From an uncultured Saprospiraceae bacterium (GTDB lineage Bacteria > Bacteroidota > Bacteroidia > Chitinophagales > Saprospiraceae), in assembly GCA_937941095.1 (NCBI GenBank), contig CALDYJ010000072.1:1-51900 (forward strand): 51,900 nucleotides of DNA, written 5' to 3'. Below the pieces are notes generated by a model that was given only the letters and a program-made list of their open reading frames with translations, did not search any database and had not been told where the DNA came from. A program made the translations under genes and the position numbers. Positions 43,206 through 51,900 of this stretch are shown in pieces. The stretch's first letter is position 1. Every line of letters starts with the position of its first letter.

Positions 43206-46200
43206 ATGAATTTGAAAGTAATATTATCGATTTGCCTAATCTTTGTTTTTTCTACGATGGGCTTTTCGCAAGATCAGCAAAATATAAAAGGAAAAGTTGT
43301 ATCCGAAGAAGGTGAAGAACTCATAGGTGTCACCATTAGTGTTAAAGATTCAAACGAAGGGACAGCCTCTGATTTTGACGGAACTTTTGAGTTAAAAGCA
43401 AGTACTTCAGATGTGTTGCTCTTTTCTTATGTTGGATACCTTGATCAACTGGTTCCTCTGGAAGGCAAAAGTTATGTTGAAATAGTTTTAATAGAAAACA
43501 CAACCCAACTCGAAGAAGTAGTCGTGACAGCCTTAGGAATAAAAAGGCAAAAACGGGAACTTGGTTATTCCACAGAAACATTCGGTGGCGATGAACTCTT
43601 AGCATCAAATACACCAAATTTAGTAAATGCACTTAGTGGTAAATCTGCAGGTGTTCAAGTGATTGACGCGAACGGAGTAGATGGAGGCACAACTCGTTTT
43701 GTTATTCGCGGGAATAATAACATTACTGGGAATAATCAACCTTTAATAGTAGTAGATGGGGTGCCTATTGAAAATGATCCTGGTTTAACAGACGTGGGAA
43801 GAGGCGTAGATTGGGGATCTGCCATCAACAACATTAATCCCAATGACATTGAAGAAATGAATATTTTGAAAGGTCCAACGGCTTCGGCGCTATATGGATC
43901 AAGGGGAGCTAATGGGGTAGTCCTTATCACAACTAAAAAAGGAAAAGTAACCAAGGGACTTGGAATTTCTTACAATACTAGTTATAAAACCATACATCCG
44001 TTTTATTACAGAGAAGTTCAAAACGAATTTGGCGTAGGCTACCCTTTAGATTTATTAGAACCAGGCTTTCAAACAAATGCAGATGGGAATCCAGCTTACC
44101 CTCGAGAAATTTATAGGAATAATGGACCTTTTGGCAGACCAACCACTGAATTATTCGGATACTATTCTTCCGCTATGTCTTGGGGCCCGAGAATGGAAGG
44201 TCAAATGATTGAATGGTGGGATGGAGAAACCAGAGCATTTACACCCCAACCCGATAATCTTAAATTGTTTTTCTCTGATGGAAATACCTCTTCTCATAAC
44301 CTATCTTTCTCTGGCGGATCAAAAATGGGAACCGTTAGAGTTTCTTTAACGAGGCAAGATCACAATGCCATCATTCCTAATAGTAACTATCATCAAAACA
44401 CGATAAATATAGGCTCAACTTTAAACGTTTCTTCAAAAATTAAAGCCAATGTTTCAGTATCATACATCAATTTTCATCGATTAAATAGTCCTACTTTAGG
44501 TGATGACAACGATGCATCCTTCGGCAAAGGAATACTATACAGTTGGCCAAGGTCCTACAAAGGTTTAGAAAAGGAATCCAACATTAATCCTGATGGAACT
44601 AGGAATAATTATGAGTTTGCTGGAGGCTATCCTTTTACTTTTTCGCCACCTCATTTATGGTGGAATACTTTTAACAACAATACAACACTTGATAGAAATA
44701 AATTAATCGGTTCGATAGGCTTGACTTATGATATTCTGCCCTGGTTAAATGCAAGCGGACGAATCGGAACTGACTTTACCTTAAATCAGTTTGAATCGAG
44801 AGAAAAACCTATAGACAACACAGGAATTACAGAAGGCTTTTATTCCAATGAATTAGGCAGAGACATTGTACAAAATAGTGATTTTCTACTTACAGCATAC
44901 AAGGATAAAATCTTTCATCCTCAAATAAATGCAAGCATTTCATTTGGAGGAAACAGGTATAATAGAGATCAGTACGGGTTAAAAGCGCAATCTGGAGATT
45001 GGGTGAATCCATGGCTGTACACTTTAGAAAATTTTGAAGATCAATTGACAGTGGATGTACCAACAGAATATAGATTTACAAAGCGAATTAATTCGTTGTA
45101 TGGATTTTTAAACCTTTCTTATGGCCAATATCTATTTTTAGAAGCTTCTGGAAGAAACGATTGGTCATCTACGCTGCCCTTAGATAATAATTCATATTTC
45201 TATCCATCGGCTTCACTAAGTTTCATTCCAACTACTGCATTTGACATGTCAAAGTATAAATGGTTAAGTTTCTTAAAGCTAAGAGGGGCTTTTGCTCAAA
45301 CTGGAACAGATGCCAGTGACCCATATCTTATAGATTTTGTTTACAAAACAGGTTCATTTGGAGGTACTCAAACGGCTAGTCTCCCATCAACTATCCCTCC
45401 AATTGATTTAAAACCTCAAAGAGCAAACTCTTACGAAGTGGGGGCAACGCTAGGTTTTTTAGATGATAAAATAAACCTAGATTTTACTTATTACTATATA
45501 AAATCCTTTGATCAAATATTAAATTCGCCAATCCCTAATTCAGCTGGGGCTGAAGAAGTAAGAATCAATTCTGGAATATTAGAGAACAAAGGTATTGAAG
45601 CAAGTTTAGAGGTAACCATCATGCAATCAAAAGATTTCTTTTGGAGGACAGGATTCAATTTTGCTAGGAATCGAAATAAGGTAGTTAGCTTAGGCAATGG
45701 AGCTGAGATTCTAGAATTGGCAAATATTTGGGAGCTGAATGGCCCTGCAATCGCTGTTAGAGAAGGTGACGAATTTGGTACAATTGTAGGATGGGATTAC
45801 ATTTACGATGATGCGACTGGAAAACCTCTCCTAAATGAAGGTGGCACTACTTATCAAATTACGCAAGACAGGGTTCCTATTGGGAATGCTAACCCATTTT
45901 TCACCGGAGGATGGACGATGCAATTGGGATGGAAAGGTCTTAAACTTTCTACACTGGTTGACACCAAATGGGGGGGCGATATTTATGCAGGTTCTTATGT
46001 TATCGGTTTACAAACGGGTCAAAGTCAAGAAACTTTGCCAGAGCGACAAGGAAATGGATTACCATATACTGATCCTTCAGGGGAAACCAGAAATGTTGGG
46101 GTTGTTTTAGACGGCATTTTACCAGATGGTTCTGTCAATACCAATGTTGTCCATTACTATTTTAAATACATTGGCAATACAGGTGGTTGGGGAAGATTCA

Positions 46201-46472
46201 ATTCTAAACCAGGAATTCTTGAAAACTCTTGGATCAAGATGAGAGAGATTGCTTTAAGCTATCAAATTCCCGAATCCATCGCCAGAAAAACTAAAGTCTT
46301 TCAAGAATTGAGTTTGAATGTTACTGGTAGAAATTTATTTTACATCTACACAAGTTTGCCTGATAGAATAAATCCAGAAGGTGCTAATGGCAGTGGCAAT
46401 GCACAAGGTTTAGAATGGGCATCTTATCCTGGAACTCGAAGTTTTAGCATTGGTCTGAATGCTAATTTTTAA
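43206..46472 (+). CDS. SusC/RagA family TonB-linked outer membrane protein
   Basis: The 1088-residue product has a signal peptide (about 1-21, ending GFSQ). A CarboxypepD_reg-like domain follows (about 27-110: IKGKVVSEEGEELIGVTISVKDSNEGTASDFDGTFEL). The SusC signatures are clear: LEEVVVTALGIKRQKRELGYS and LKGPTASALYGSRGANGVVLITTKKG (about 220-245). The rest is a 22-strand barrel of usual size for the family, ending FSIGLNANF. With the SusD partner it should import oligosaccharides or peptides through the outer membrane, with energy from TonB. No glycosidase or peptidase is next to it, so the substrate cannot be read from context. Confidence 0.95.
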   Translation: MNLKVILSICLIFVFSTMGFSQDQQNIKGKVVSEEGEELIGVTISVKDSNEGTASDFDGTFELKASTSDVLLFSYVGYLDQLVPLEGKSYVEIVLIENTTQLEEVVVTALGIKRQKRELGYSTETFGGDELLASNTPNLVNALSGKSAGVQVIDANGVDGGTTRFVIRGNNNITGNNQPLIVVDGVPIENDPGLTDVGRGVDWGSAINNINPNDIEEMNILKGPTASALYGSRGANGVVLITTKKGKVTKGLGISYNTSYKTIHPFYYREVQNEFGVGYPLDLLEPGFQTNADGNPAYPREIYRNNGPFGRPTTELFGYYSSAMSWGPRMEGQMIEWWDGETRAFTPQPDNLKLFFSDGNTSSHNLSFSGGSKMGTVRVSLTRQDHNAIIPNSNYHQNTINIGSTLNVSSKIKANVSVSYINFHRLNSPTLGDDNDASFGKGILYSWPRSYKGLEKESNINPDGTRNNYEFAGGYPFTFSPPHLWWNTFNNNTTLDRNKLIGSIGLTYDILPWLNASGRIGTDFTLNQFESREKPIDNTGITEGFYSNELGRDIVQNSDFLLTAYKDKIFHPQINASISFGGNRYNRDQYGLKAQSGDWVNPWLYTLENFEDQLTVDVPTEYRFTKRINSLYGFLNLSYGQYLFLEASGRNDWSSTLPLDNNSYFYPSASLSFIPTTAFDMSKYKWLSFLKLRGAFAQTGTDASDPYLIDFVYKTGSFGGTQTASLPSTIPPIDLKPQRANSYEVGATLGFLDDKINLDFTYYYIKSFDQILNSPIPNSAGAEEVRINSGILENKGIEASLEVTIMQSKDFFWRTGFNFARNRNKVVSLGNGAEILELANIWELNGPAIAVREGDEFGTIVGWDYIYDDATGKPLLNEGGTTYQITQDRVPIGNANPFFTGGWTMQLGWKGLKLSTLVDTKWGGDIYAGSYVIGLQTGQSQETLPERQGNGLPYTDPSGETRNVGVVLDGILPDGSVNTNVVHYYFKYIGNTGGWGRFNSKPGILENSWIKMREIALSYQIPESIARKTKVFQELSLNVTGRNLFYIYTSLPDRINPEGANGSGNAQGLEWASYPGTRSFSIGLNANF

Positions 46473-46504
46473 GCTATTGAATGATGACTTTACAATTCAA
46501 AAAA

Positions 46505-48082
46505 ATGAAAAATAAAATAAGTTTCTTTTTATTAAGCCTCATGTTTTTAAGTTCTGCTTGTACAGATGATTTTGAAGATTTAAATAGAAATCCTTTTTCT
46601 CCAACGCAAACAGATATTGGTCCGCTTTTTAATAATGTGGTAAGCACATTAAAGCTAGGTTGGAACGAACAGTTTTATTTGTACAATGAAAAACTCTACG
46701 GGATCACTCAGTTGGCTGCCAAAACAGCAACAGGTTTTGATAATGTTAGCATAGGCACAGAAGAATTATGGACAAACTATTACACTGCATTAGCCCATAT
46801 TAAAGAAATAGAGCGGCGTTTAGAAGCTTTGGCAAGTGAAATGGATCCTTCTCTTTTAGAGCATGCTCAAGCGCAATTAAATGTCATCAAAGCTTATAAA
46901 ACCTTTAAGCTAACAGACCTTTTTGGGGACATTCCTTTTTCGGAGGCAGGGCTAGGCTTTGAAGGCAATGAAAGTCTACGTCCTATTTATGATACACAAG
47001 AATCCATTTATAAATCTTTATTGAATGATTTAGGTGAGGCTGATCTTATTTTTGAAAATACCTTTCCTGAAGGTGCCATAAGTTTTAGTGGATATGATAA
47101 ACTGTTTTTTGAAAATTTATTGACTTGGAGAAAGTTTGCGAATTCATTAAGACTTAAACATACTTTGAGGATGTATGAAGCAGATCCTGACTTTGCGAAT
47201 CCAATTATCGCAGACATATTGAATAATCAACTCCCACTGCTTGAGAAAGGAGAAAATGTGGTAATGGACCCAGACCTTCAAAGTTGGAGAAATGAGGGCT
47301 TAAACTGGTCTTTCAGAGAACACAAAAAGCTGAGAATGGGTACGAATATTTGGAATCAAATGGCAGAAAACCTAGAAGATGATGGCAGCGGCATTTATGA
47401 TGTGAGAGCTGAACTATTTTTTGAAACAAACAATGAAAACAAATGGGTACCATTTCCTCAAAACCCAAGTGCAAATACCGTACAATCTGGAGGAATCCCT
47501 TATCAACAACATAGAGATCAAAATTATCCTATAAAAGGTGCCGATAATATATATTCTCCTTTTAATTACTATTTGGTTAGAGATGAAATAGGTATCCCGG
47601 AAATAATCATGACGGCAGCAGAAATTGGATTTGTCAAAGCAGAAATTTACCTCAGAGGAATAGGAGTGAGCGAAGATGAAGCCCAGGCACAATCAGCATA
47701 TACTTTGGCTGTTGTGGAATCTGTGGATTTCTGGAAAGGCATAGAACAAGGTTCAGCAATTTGGCTTAATGGACCAACTTTGTTGGCTAATCAAAACTCC
47801 TTTGCTGTTGCAAATCATCCTTTTAATTTTATCAATGATAGTAACAACAAATTGGCCTTAATCTACAAACAAAGATTCATAGATGCCTTTAGACAACCAT
47901 GGGAAGCTTATGCCTTAATGAGAAGAACAAATGGAGCTACACCACATGAAGGTGTTTTAGAAAATCATAATAGATTTTCTTACCCTCCTTCAGAAGCAAT
48001 AAATAATCCTGATAATTGGGCAGCACAAGTTGCAAAAATGGGAGAAGATTCTGAATCAATAAAAGTATGGTGGAATAATTAG
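46505..48082 (+). CDS. SusD/RagB-like lipoprotein (SusD-like_2 group)
   Basis: The 525-residue lipoprotein has lipobox LSSAC and Cys19. I chose the ATG at 46505, which puts the signal peptide first; an upstream ATG at 46481 adds eight residues. The start DDFEDLNRNPFSPTQTDIGPLFNNVVSTLKLG is the opening of the SusD-like_2 group, followed by TPR-like helices and the Trp-rich ligand half. The C-terminus RFSYPPSEAINNPDNWAAQVAKMG is typical. It is the lid of the SusC channel, attached by its lipid to the outer face. The gene lies 32 bases after SusC. Confidence 0.93.
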   Translation: MKNKISFFLLSLMFLSSACTDDFEDLNRNPFSPTQTDIGPLFNNVVSTLKLGWNEQFYLYNEKLYGITQLAAKTATGFDNVSIGTEELWTNYYTALAHIKEIERRLEALASEMDPSLLEHAQAQLNVIKAYKTFKLTDLFGDIPFSEAGLGFEGNESLRPIYDTQESIYKSLLNDLGEADLIFENTFPEGAISFSGYDKLFFENLLTWRKFANSLRLKHTLRMYEADPDFANPIIADILNNQLPLLEKGENVVMDPDLQSWRNEGLNWSFREHKKLRMGTNIWNQMAENLEDDGSGIYDVRAELFFETNNENKWVPFPQNPSANTVQSGGIPYQQHRDQNYPIKGADNIYSPFNYYLVRDEIGIPEIIMTAAEIGFVKAEIYLRGIGVSEDEAQAQSAYTLAVVESVDFWKGIEQGSAIWLNGPTLLANQNSFAVANHPFNFINDSNNKLALIYKQRFIDAFRQPWEAYALMRRTNGATPHEGVLENHNRFSYPPSEAINNPDNWAAQVAKMGEDSESIKVWWNN

Positions 48083-48232
48083 GTGTTTGTTGTCGGCTGA
48101 TCGATGATTGTACTTCGGCTGTTCAGCGGGTAGCGTATATAAACAGAACAAAAAAAACCTTAGGACTTTGAAAAACGTTTAATGGCTTTTGAATAAATCT
48201 AAGAATAAAAGAACTAAAGTTTCAATGCTCAA

Positions 48233-49360
48233 TTATGCAGGTGCATTTTTAAGTGCTAACTCAGCATCGTATCTGCCATTTCCGAGTTTATTCATAATTG
48301 CAAAATGGCTTCTCACAGCACCGTAAAAAGTTTCATGATGATGATAAGGTAGTTCGTATTCCAATGCTGTTTGCTTAACAATTTTAGAAATAGCTTTGTA
48401 GTGGATGTGGCAGATGTTTGGGAAAAGATGATGCTCAATTTGATAATTTAATCCACCGATAAACCATGAAAAGAATTTACTTTTATTTGCAAAGTTAGCA
48501 GTAGTTTTTAATTGATGTATTGCCCAATTGTTTTCTACATTTCCTTCTGCATCAGGTTTGAAAAAGTCAGTTTCTTCAATAACGTGAGCTGGTTGAAAAA
48601 TCAAGCCTAGTATTATTCCACAGATAAAATGCATTAAAAAGAATCCAATTAGTATCTGCCAAACAGGTAGAGGTAAAATTATTAATGGCAAGCCTATAGT
48701 TAAAAGGAGGTACCATGCTTTATTGAAAATAATTTGGACCAGAGCTTTCGAGAAAGTTACGCCTTGTGTATTTAGAAGATTTTGTTTGTTGTATTTCACT
48801 AACTGTTCAAAATCCTTCCCTAAAAACCAGTAGATGGTAATCATTCCATATAAAAATGGTGCGTAAAAAGCTTGAAACCTAAAAATGCTTTTTCGCTCTT
48901 GATCAGGAGACATTCGAAACACTAATTTCTTATTGATGTCATCATCATGGCCATCAATATTGGTAAATGAATGATGTAAGACATTATGCTGTATTTTCCA
49001 ATTATGGTGATAACCACCTATAAAATTAATGACAAAACCGATGCGCTGATTGATTTTTGGATTACTAGAATATGAACCATGATTAGCATCGTGCATAACT
49101 GACAAGCCTATACCTGCCATTCCAAAGCCCATAATTATCCAACACAACATCATGGGACCAAAATTGGTAATGGGTAGAAAGATTAAAAAGGTTAGTGGTA
49201 TGAAATATAAAAGCAGCATAAAAATGGTCTTAAAGATCATTCTGTTGTCAGCATGCTTTGAAATATTATTGTCTGTAAAGTGAAGATTAACTCTCTTTGA
49301 TAGAATCCTGAAAAACTCTGGCTGCTCTTTCGTATTGAATCTTACTTTAAGTCTATCCAT
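48233..49360 (-). CDS. Membrane fatty acid desaturase (acyl-CoA/acyl-lipid type)
   Basis: The 375-residue enzyme has the three histidine boxes of the desaturase di-iron site: HDANH at 90-94, HNVLHH at 125-130, and QIEHH at 307-311. The glutamine in the third box and HHLFPN behind it are marks of the front-end or linoleoyl-CoA-like group. No cytochrome b5 domain is attached. Hydrophobic spans lie at about 42-88, 105-118 and 185-260. It introduces a double bond in an acyl chain in the inner membrane, probably to adjust fluidity. The exact position of the bond is unknown. Confidence 0.92.
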   Translation of the reverse strand: MDRLKVRFNTKEQPEFFRILSKRVNLHFTDNNISKHADNRMIFKTIFMLLLYFIPLTFLIFLPITNFGPMMLCWIIMGFGMAGIGLSVMHDANHGSYSSNPKINQRIGFVINFIGGYHHNWKIQHNVLHHSFTNIDGHDDDINKKLVFRMSPDQERKSIFRFQAFYAPFLYGMITIYWFLGKDFEQLVKYNKQNLLNTQGVTFSKALVQIIFNKAWYLLLTIGLPLIILPLPVWQILIGFFLMHFICGIILGLIFQPAHVIEETDFFKPDAEGNVENNWAIHQLKTTANFANKSKFFSWFIGGLNYQIEHHLFPNICHIHYKAISKIVKQTALEYELPYHHHETFYGAVRSHFAIMNKLGNGRYDAELALKNAPA

Positions 49361-49409
49361 TTTATAGTTAGTGTTATGCTGTTAAGATGTAATTTACCAA
49401 TATTAACTT

Positions 49410-49449
49410 GTAATAAAGAAGAAAGCCTTCTGCTTTCACAGGAGGCTCT
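49410..49449 (-). terminator. Probable terminator after the mechanosensitive channel gene
   Basis: On the minus strand AGCCTCCTG pairs with CAGAAGGCT (one mismatch) around a short loop. A T-rich stretch TTCTTCTTTA follows on that strand. It lies 30-70 bases after the channel gene's stop and before the desaturase start. Confidence 0.55.
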
Positions 49450-49477
49450 CTAAAATAACGTAAAAAGTTTGTGTTTA

Positions 49478-50644
49478 TTAGTTTTTTCTGAATTTGCCTA
49501 GAATATGTTCCATTTGCTTGCCTGCTGCTTCTCTTCCACCTAAACCGAAAGAAAGTGCTACAGCTACTGCAACTGCTCCTAAGATCAATCCGAATGCTAA
49601 GTTTACAATATCATTTGCAATACCCATTGTTCTTAATGCGATTGCCATGAACAAAGCCATTGTTGCTACTCTAACTACTGTCTTCATAAATGAATCGTTA
49701 ACAGCTCCTGCTGCCATAGTAGAAATCCAGTTTCCAACAGCCATGATGACTAATCCAAAGAAGATACCACCTGTCATGTCTAGTAAGTTTCTTAAGACAC
49801 CTGACATTTGACCGAATTCAAGCACTTCTACTGCTTGAATAACACCTGTGAACATTAAAAACGCGAACAATACATTTGCAACTAAAGAAGATAGGTTGCT
49901 CTTTCCAACAATGCTAGAAAGTCCCATTTTTGTACCCATTTCATTAACGCCAAGGTTATTCAATAAGTCTCTTAAAATTCCAGTTACAAATTTTCCAATA
50001 AAATAGAATACACCAACAATGATTGCAGCTGTAATTATTTTAGGAATTGAACCCATCATAGTATTAAGTAAATTCTTTGCAGGATCAGAAATAGCTTTCA
50101 TACCTAATTCGTCCAATGCTAAAATTGCTAATGGAATAAAAACGATTAAGAATACTAATTGCTTTACTAATTTTCCAAGATTGAAGTCACTTGACATGCC
50201 CATTCTTGATGAAAACTTGTTTAAAGATTCTCCTGCGAAACCAAGAAGTTCTGATACTATCGTTGCAATGATGTAACCTGCAAAACCAATTATACCTGCT
50301 TTAATTAAATTTGGAATAGCTGATAAGAATTGGTTCACCATATCTTTTAAAGGATCAAGTACTTGTTGTACACCCAGCATATCTAATACTATTAAAAGTA
50401 CGATTAGCATGAGGATATAGTAGACCAACTTTGAGATAAAGCGCTCAATGCTCATAGAACCTGGAGAACTTTTAAAGATTCTGTTATCTAAATCAGTTTT
50501 CTTTAAAACTTTTCTGGTTGTTCCACTTAATGCTTTAGCGATTAACCACCCAATGATGAGGACAACTATGGCACCAATAATGCCAGGAAGACGAGTTCCT
50601 AAGGTACTTTGAAGGCCATCTAATAAATTTGAAAAATCCGGCAT
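49478..50644 (-). CDS. Mechanosensitive ion channel family protein (TM-helix repeat type)
   Basis: The 388-residue protein is made of repeated conserved TM-helix units: residues 1-50 have LPGIIGAIVVLIIGWLIAKAL followed by VLKKTDLDNRIF, and similar pieces recur near 100-140 (LIKAGIIGFAGYIIATIVSELLG), 200-240 (IITAAIIVGVFYFIGKFVTGIL) and 290-335. Each unit is a helix pair with a Gly-rich core. The end is VALSFGLGGREAAGKQMEHIL, as in CmpX/YnaI-like channel proteins of the small-conductance class. It lacks the large cytosolic vestibule of MscS. It should sit in the inner membrane. The leader is about 110 bases and has its own -7 box. Confidence 0.85.
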   Translation of the reverse strand: MPDFSNLLDGLQSTLGTRLPGIIGAIVVLIIGWLIAKALSGTTRKVLKKTDLDNRIFKSSPGSMSIERFISKLVYYILMLIVLLIVLDMLGVQQVLDPLKDMVNQFLSAIPNLIKAGIIGFAGYIIATIVSELLGFAGESLNKFSSRMGMSSDFNLGKLVKQLVFLIVFIPLAILALDELGMKAISDPAKNLLNTMMGSIPKIITAAIIVGVFYFIGKFVTGILRDLLNNLGVNEMGTKMGLSSIVGKSNLSSLVANVLFAFLMFTGVIQAVEVLEFGQMSGVLRNLLDMTGGIFFGLVIMAVGNWISTMAAGAVNDSFMKTVVRVATMALFMAIALRTMGIANDIVNLAFGLILGAVAVAVALSFGLGGREAAGKQMEHILGKFRKN

Positions 50645-50761
50645 GTTTGTGTTCGATTTTAGTTAAAAAATTAATTATGTAAATTGTTTCTATTGATTGT
50701 TCCTGAGACAAGAACTTTTCTCAATTAAGAAAAAGTTAACGTTAAGACGTACTTAATGGCG

Positions 50762-50769
50762 CAAAAGTA
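50762..50769 (-). promoter_or_regulatory. Bacteroidota-type -7 box for the channel gene
   Basis: The minus strand reads TACTTTTG followed by CGCC, an exact match to TAnnTTTG. It lies 118 bases before the ATG at 50644. A perfect ten-base palindrome TTAACGTTAA (50736-50745) sits just downstream in the leader. Confidence 0.55.
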
Positions 50770-50921
50770 ACTAATTGTAGTAATCTTATTAGAAAAATCA
50801 CTAATAAAATGTTAATTATTGTTAATATGAAAATATTTGATTTTTGTTAACACGGACTTTCAAAATTTGGAATTAATTTTAAAGATATGCTGTTACATAT
50901 ATCACTGTTCCTTATAGCTTT

Positions 50922-51900
50922 ATGAAAGCAACTAAAAAGTATACATATAAAAAATATACCCTACAAGTCTTATTGGTCTTTATAAGCTTTGCATCAAGCT
51001 TAATGTACAGTATTATTCCTTCATTAAATGAGCAAAATCTTAGCTCAATTCAATTTTCTAAAATTGAAAACAATTCATTATCTATTGATAATCATATACT
51101 TAGTAAAGATGAGTTTGTCGAACTTCTTACAAATTGGCTTGATAAAGACCTGAAATTCGAATTTTTCTTAGATAAAGAACTAGGCAAAACAATGTACTAT
51201 ACTTCTATCATTGAGCTTAAAGCCTACTTGGAAAACAATTTTAGTGTAGATAGATTAAGTACCATCCACATAAAGAAAGGGAATAATCAAAGTTTCGAAT
51301 TTGCAAGCATTAACTTTTATGAAAAATCGAAACTTAGCATAGCAAGAGCTATAAAAAGTGGTTTTTTTCCAAACGGTATAACAATCAACTATCAAAATAA
51401 AAAAGGAGCAGCTTCAATTATTCATTCAGATGACATAGCATACTTTTCAGATCTTTTTAGCATGGATAGAAGTAATCAAAAGATCATGCATTTCAATTGG
51501 AAAACTTTTGAACAATTGCTTAATACTGCATCTTCTAAAAAAGTATTTTCCAATACAGATACCGTTTATTTATTCGCTAAAAACGAAAATTACAAAATAG
51601 ATCAGCTTAAAACTTCCTTCGAAAAACTTCCAGAGGTTTTTAAAAAATGGAAAAATTCAAACTTTAGTACTAGCTTTTATCTGAGCATAAGGAAAAAGAA
51701 CAGCAGTTTTTATTCTGCAATATTTACAATTGGAAAAAAACAAGACTTTCAATTATTAGACCCTTTAATATTAGAGAAGGTATTAAACATTAATGCAAAT
51801 GCAATGGCTGTCGATGCCATTACGTATTCCCCTGATGCTTATCGTTTTAAATGGGGAGAGATAGATTTAAATCTGGGACAAAATAAGAATGGGAAATATA
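50922..51900 (+). CDS. Membrane-anchored protein of unknown function, cut by right edge
   Basis: An ATG at 50922 opens a frame that stays open for 326 codons to the window end. The N-terminus is basic (MKATKKYTYKKYTLQ) with one hydrophobic span (about 15-37, QVLLVFISFASSLMYSIIP). It behaves as an uncleaved anchor or signal peptide. The rest is Lys/Asn/Ser-rich with short hydrophobic strands, for example FEFASINFYEKS, SIARAIKSGFFPNG, FSTSFYLSIRKKNSSFYSAIFTIGKKQDF and DAITYSPDAYRFKW. Codon use is like its neighbours. No family is recognised. It is divergent from the channel gene. Confidence 0.75.
   Translation, partial: MKATKKYTYKKYTLQVLLVFISFASSLMYSIIPSLNEQNLSSIQFSKIENNSLSIDNHILSKDEFVELLTNWLDKDLKFEFFLDKELGKTMYYTSIIELKAYLENNFSVDRLSTIHIKKGNNQSFEFASINFYEKSKLSIARAIKSGFFPNGITINYQNKKGAASIIHSDDIAYFSDLFSMDRSNQKIMHFNWKTFEQLLNTASSKKVFSNTDTVYLFAKNENYKIDQLKTSFEKLPEVFKKWKNSNFSTSFYLSIRKKNSSFYSAIFTIGKKQDFQLLDPLILEKVLNINANAMAVDAITYSPDAYRFKWGEIDLNLGQNKNGKY

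Noticed and set aside
1..51900. tRNA, rRNA, transposase, integrase or prophage genes
   Set aside because: I read the gaps between genes on both strands and saw no cloverleaf, rRNA segment or mobile-element gene; this is an inspection by eye, not a model search.

Overview
The window is AT-rich bacterial chromosome from a member of the Bacteroidota. The grounds are a C-terminal type IX secretion sorting domain on a secreted esterase, a SusC/SusD pair, three TonB-dependent receptors in total, FecI/FecR-type sigma and anti-sigma genes, DUF4249, many short SGDD-type lipoproteins, and -7 boxes of the TAnnTTTG type. The mix (long VPS10/BNR protein, tricorn-like S41 protease, ECF sigma plus anti-sigma/barrel fusion) would fit a marine Saprospiraceae- or Flavobacteriia-like bacterium, but genus cannot be set from sequence alone. 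I see no tRNA, rRNA, CRISPR array, insertion sequence, prophage or origin, and no gene-free stretch over 300 bases.

Layout. 1-4911: end of a phosphate-type porin, a Na/Pi cotransporter with PhoU tail, a secreted esterase, and small proteins. 4930-8100 (minus): an ABC-F ATPase and an SLC13 carrier. 8138-14905 (plus): an ECF sigma factor, FecR, an STN-type TonB receptor, a very acidic repeat lipoprotein, a small barrel protein and a di-heme MauG-type peroxidase; I read this as one cell-surface signalling and metal-handling locus. 15004-20852: CBS protein, CotH-kinase lipoprotein, GNAT enzyme, large BNR/sortilin-like protein. 21062-22798: Tag glycosylase, Crp/Fnr regulator, HD protein. 22843-23730 (minus): two tandem paralogous lipoproteins. 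23874-29144: a second surface locus made of ECF sigma, an anti-sigma/beta-barrel fusion, a TonB receptor and DUF4249. 29228-33575: tricorn-like protease, small lipoprotein, Lys/Gly-rich secreted protein. 33813-42387: a seven-gene operon for a MacA/TolC/ABC transporter with its own NtrC-type response regulator and histidine kinase. 42499-48082: a PPC-like lipoprotein, then SusC and SusD. 48233-50644 (minus): fatty acid desaturase and a TM-helix-repeat mechanosensitive channel. 50922 to the right edge: start of an unknown membrane-anchored protein.

The most interesting signals are: (i) the acidic lipoprotein with a duplicated [Asp/Glu tract + two beta-type repeats] module, sharing the box TAGGGTAAA with the fecR leader, which suggests control by the local ECF sigma; (ii) two degenerate 16-bp palindromes of the form TGTCCG-N4-CGGACA spaced 21 bp apart upstream of a sigma-54-like promoter at the head of the transporter/NtrC operon; (iii) a 24-bp-arm hairpin ending six bases before the start of the tricorn-like gene; (iv) the anti-sigma/outer-membrane-barrel fusion in the second ECF locus.
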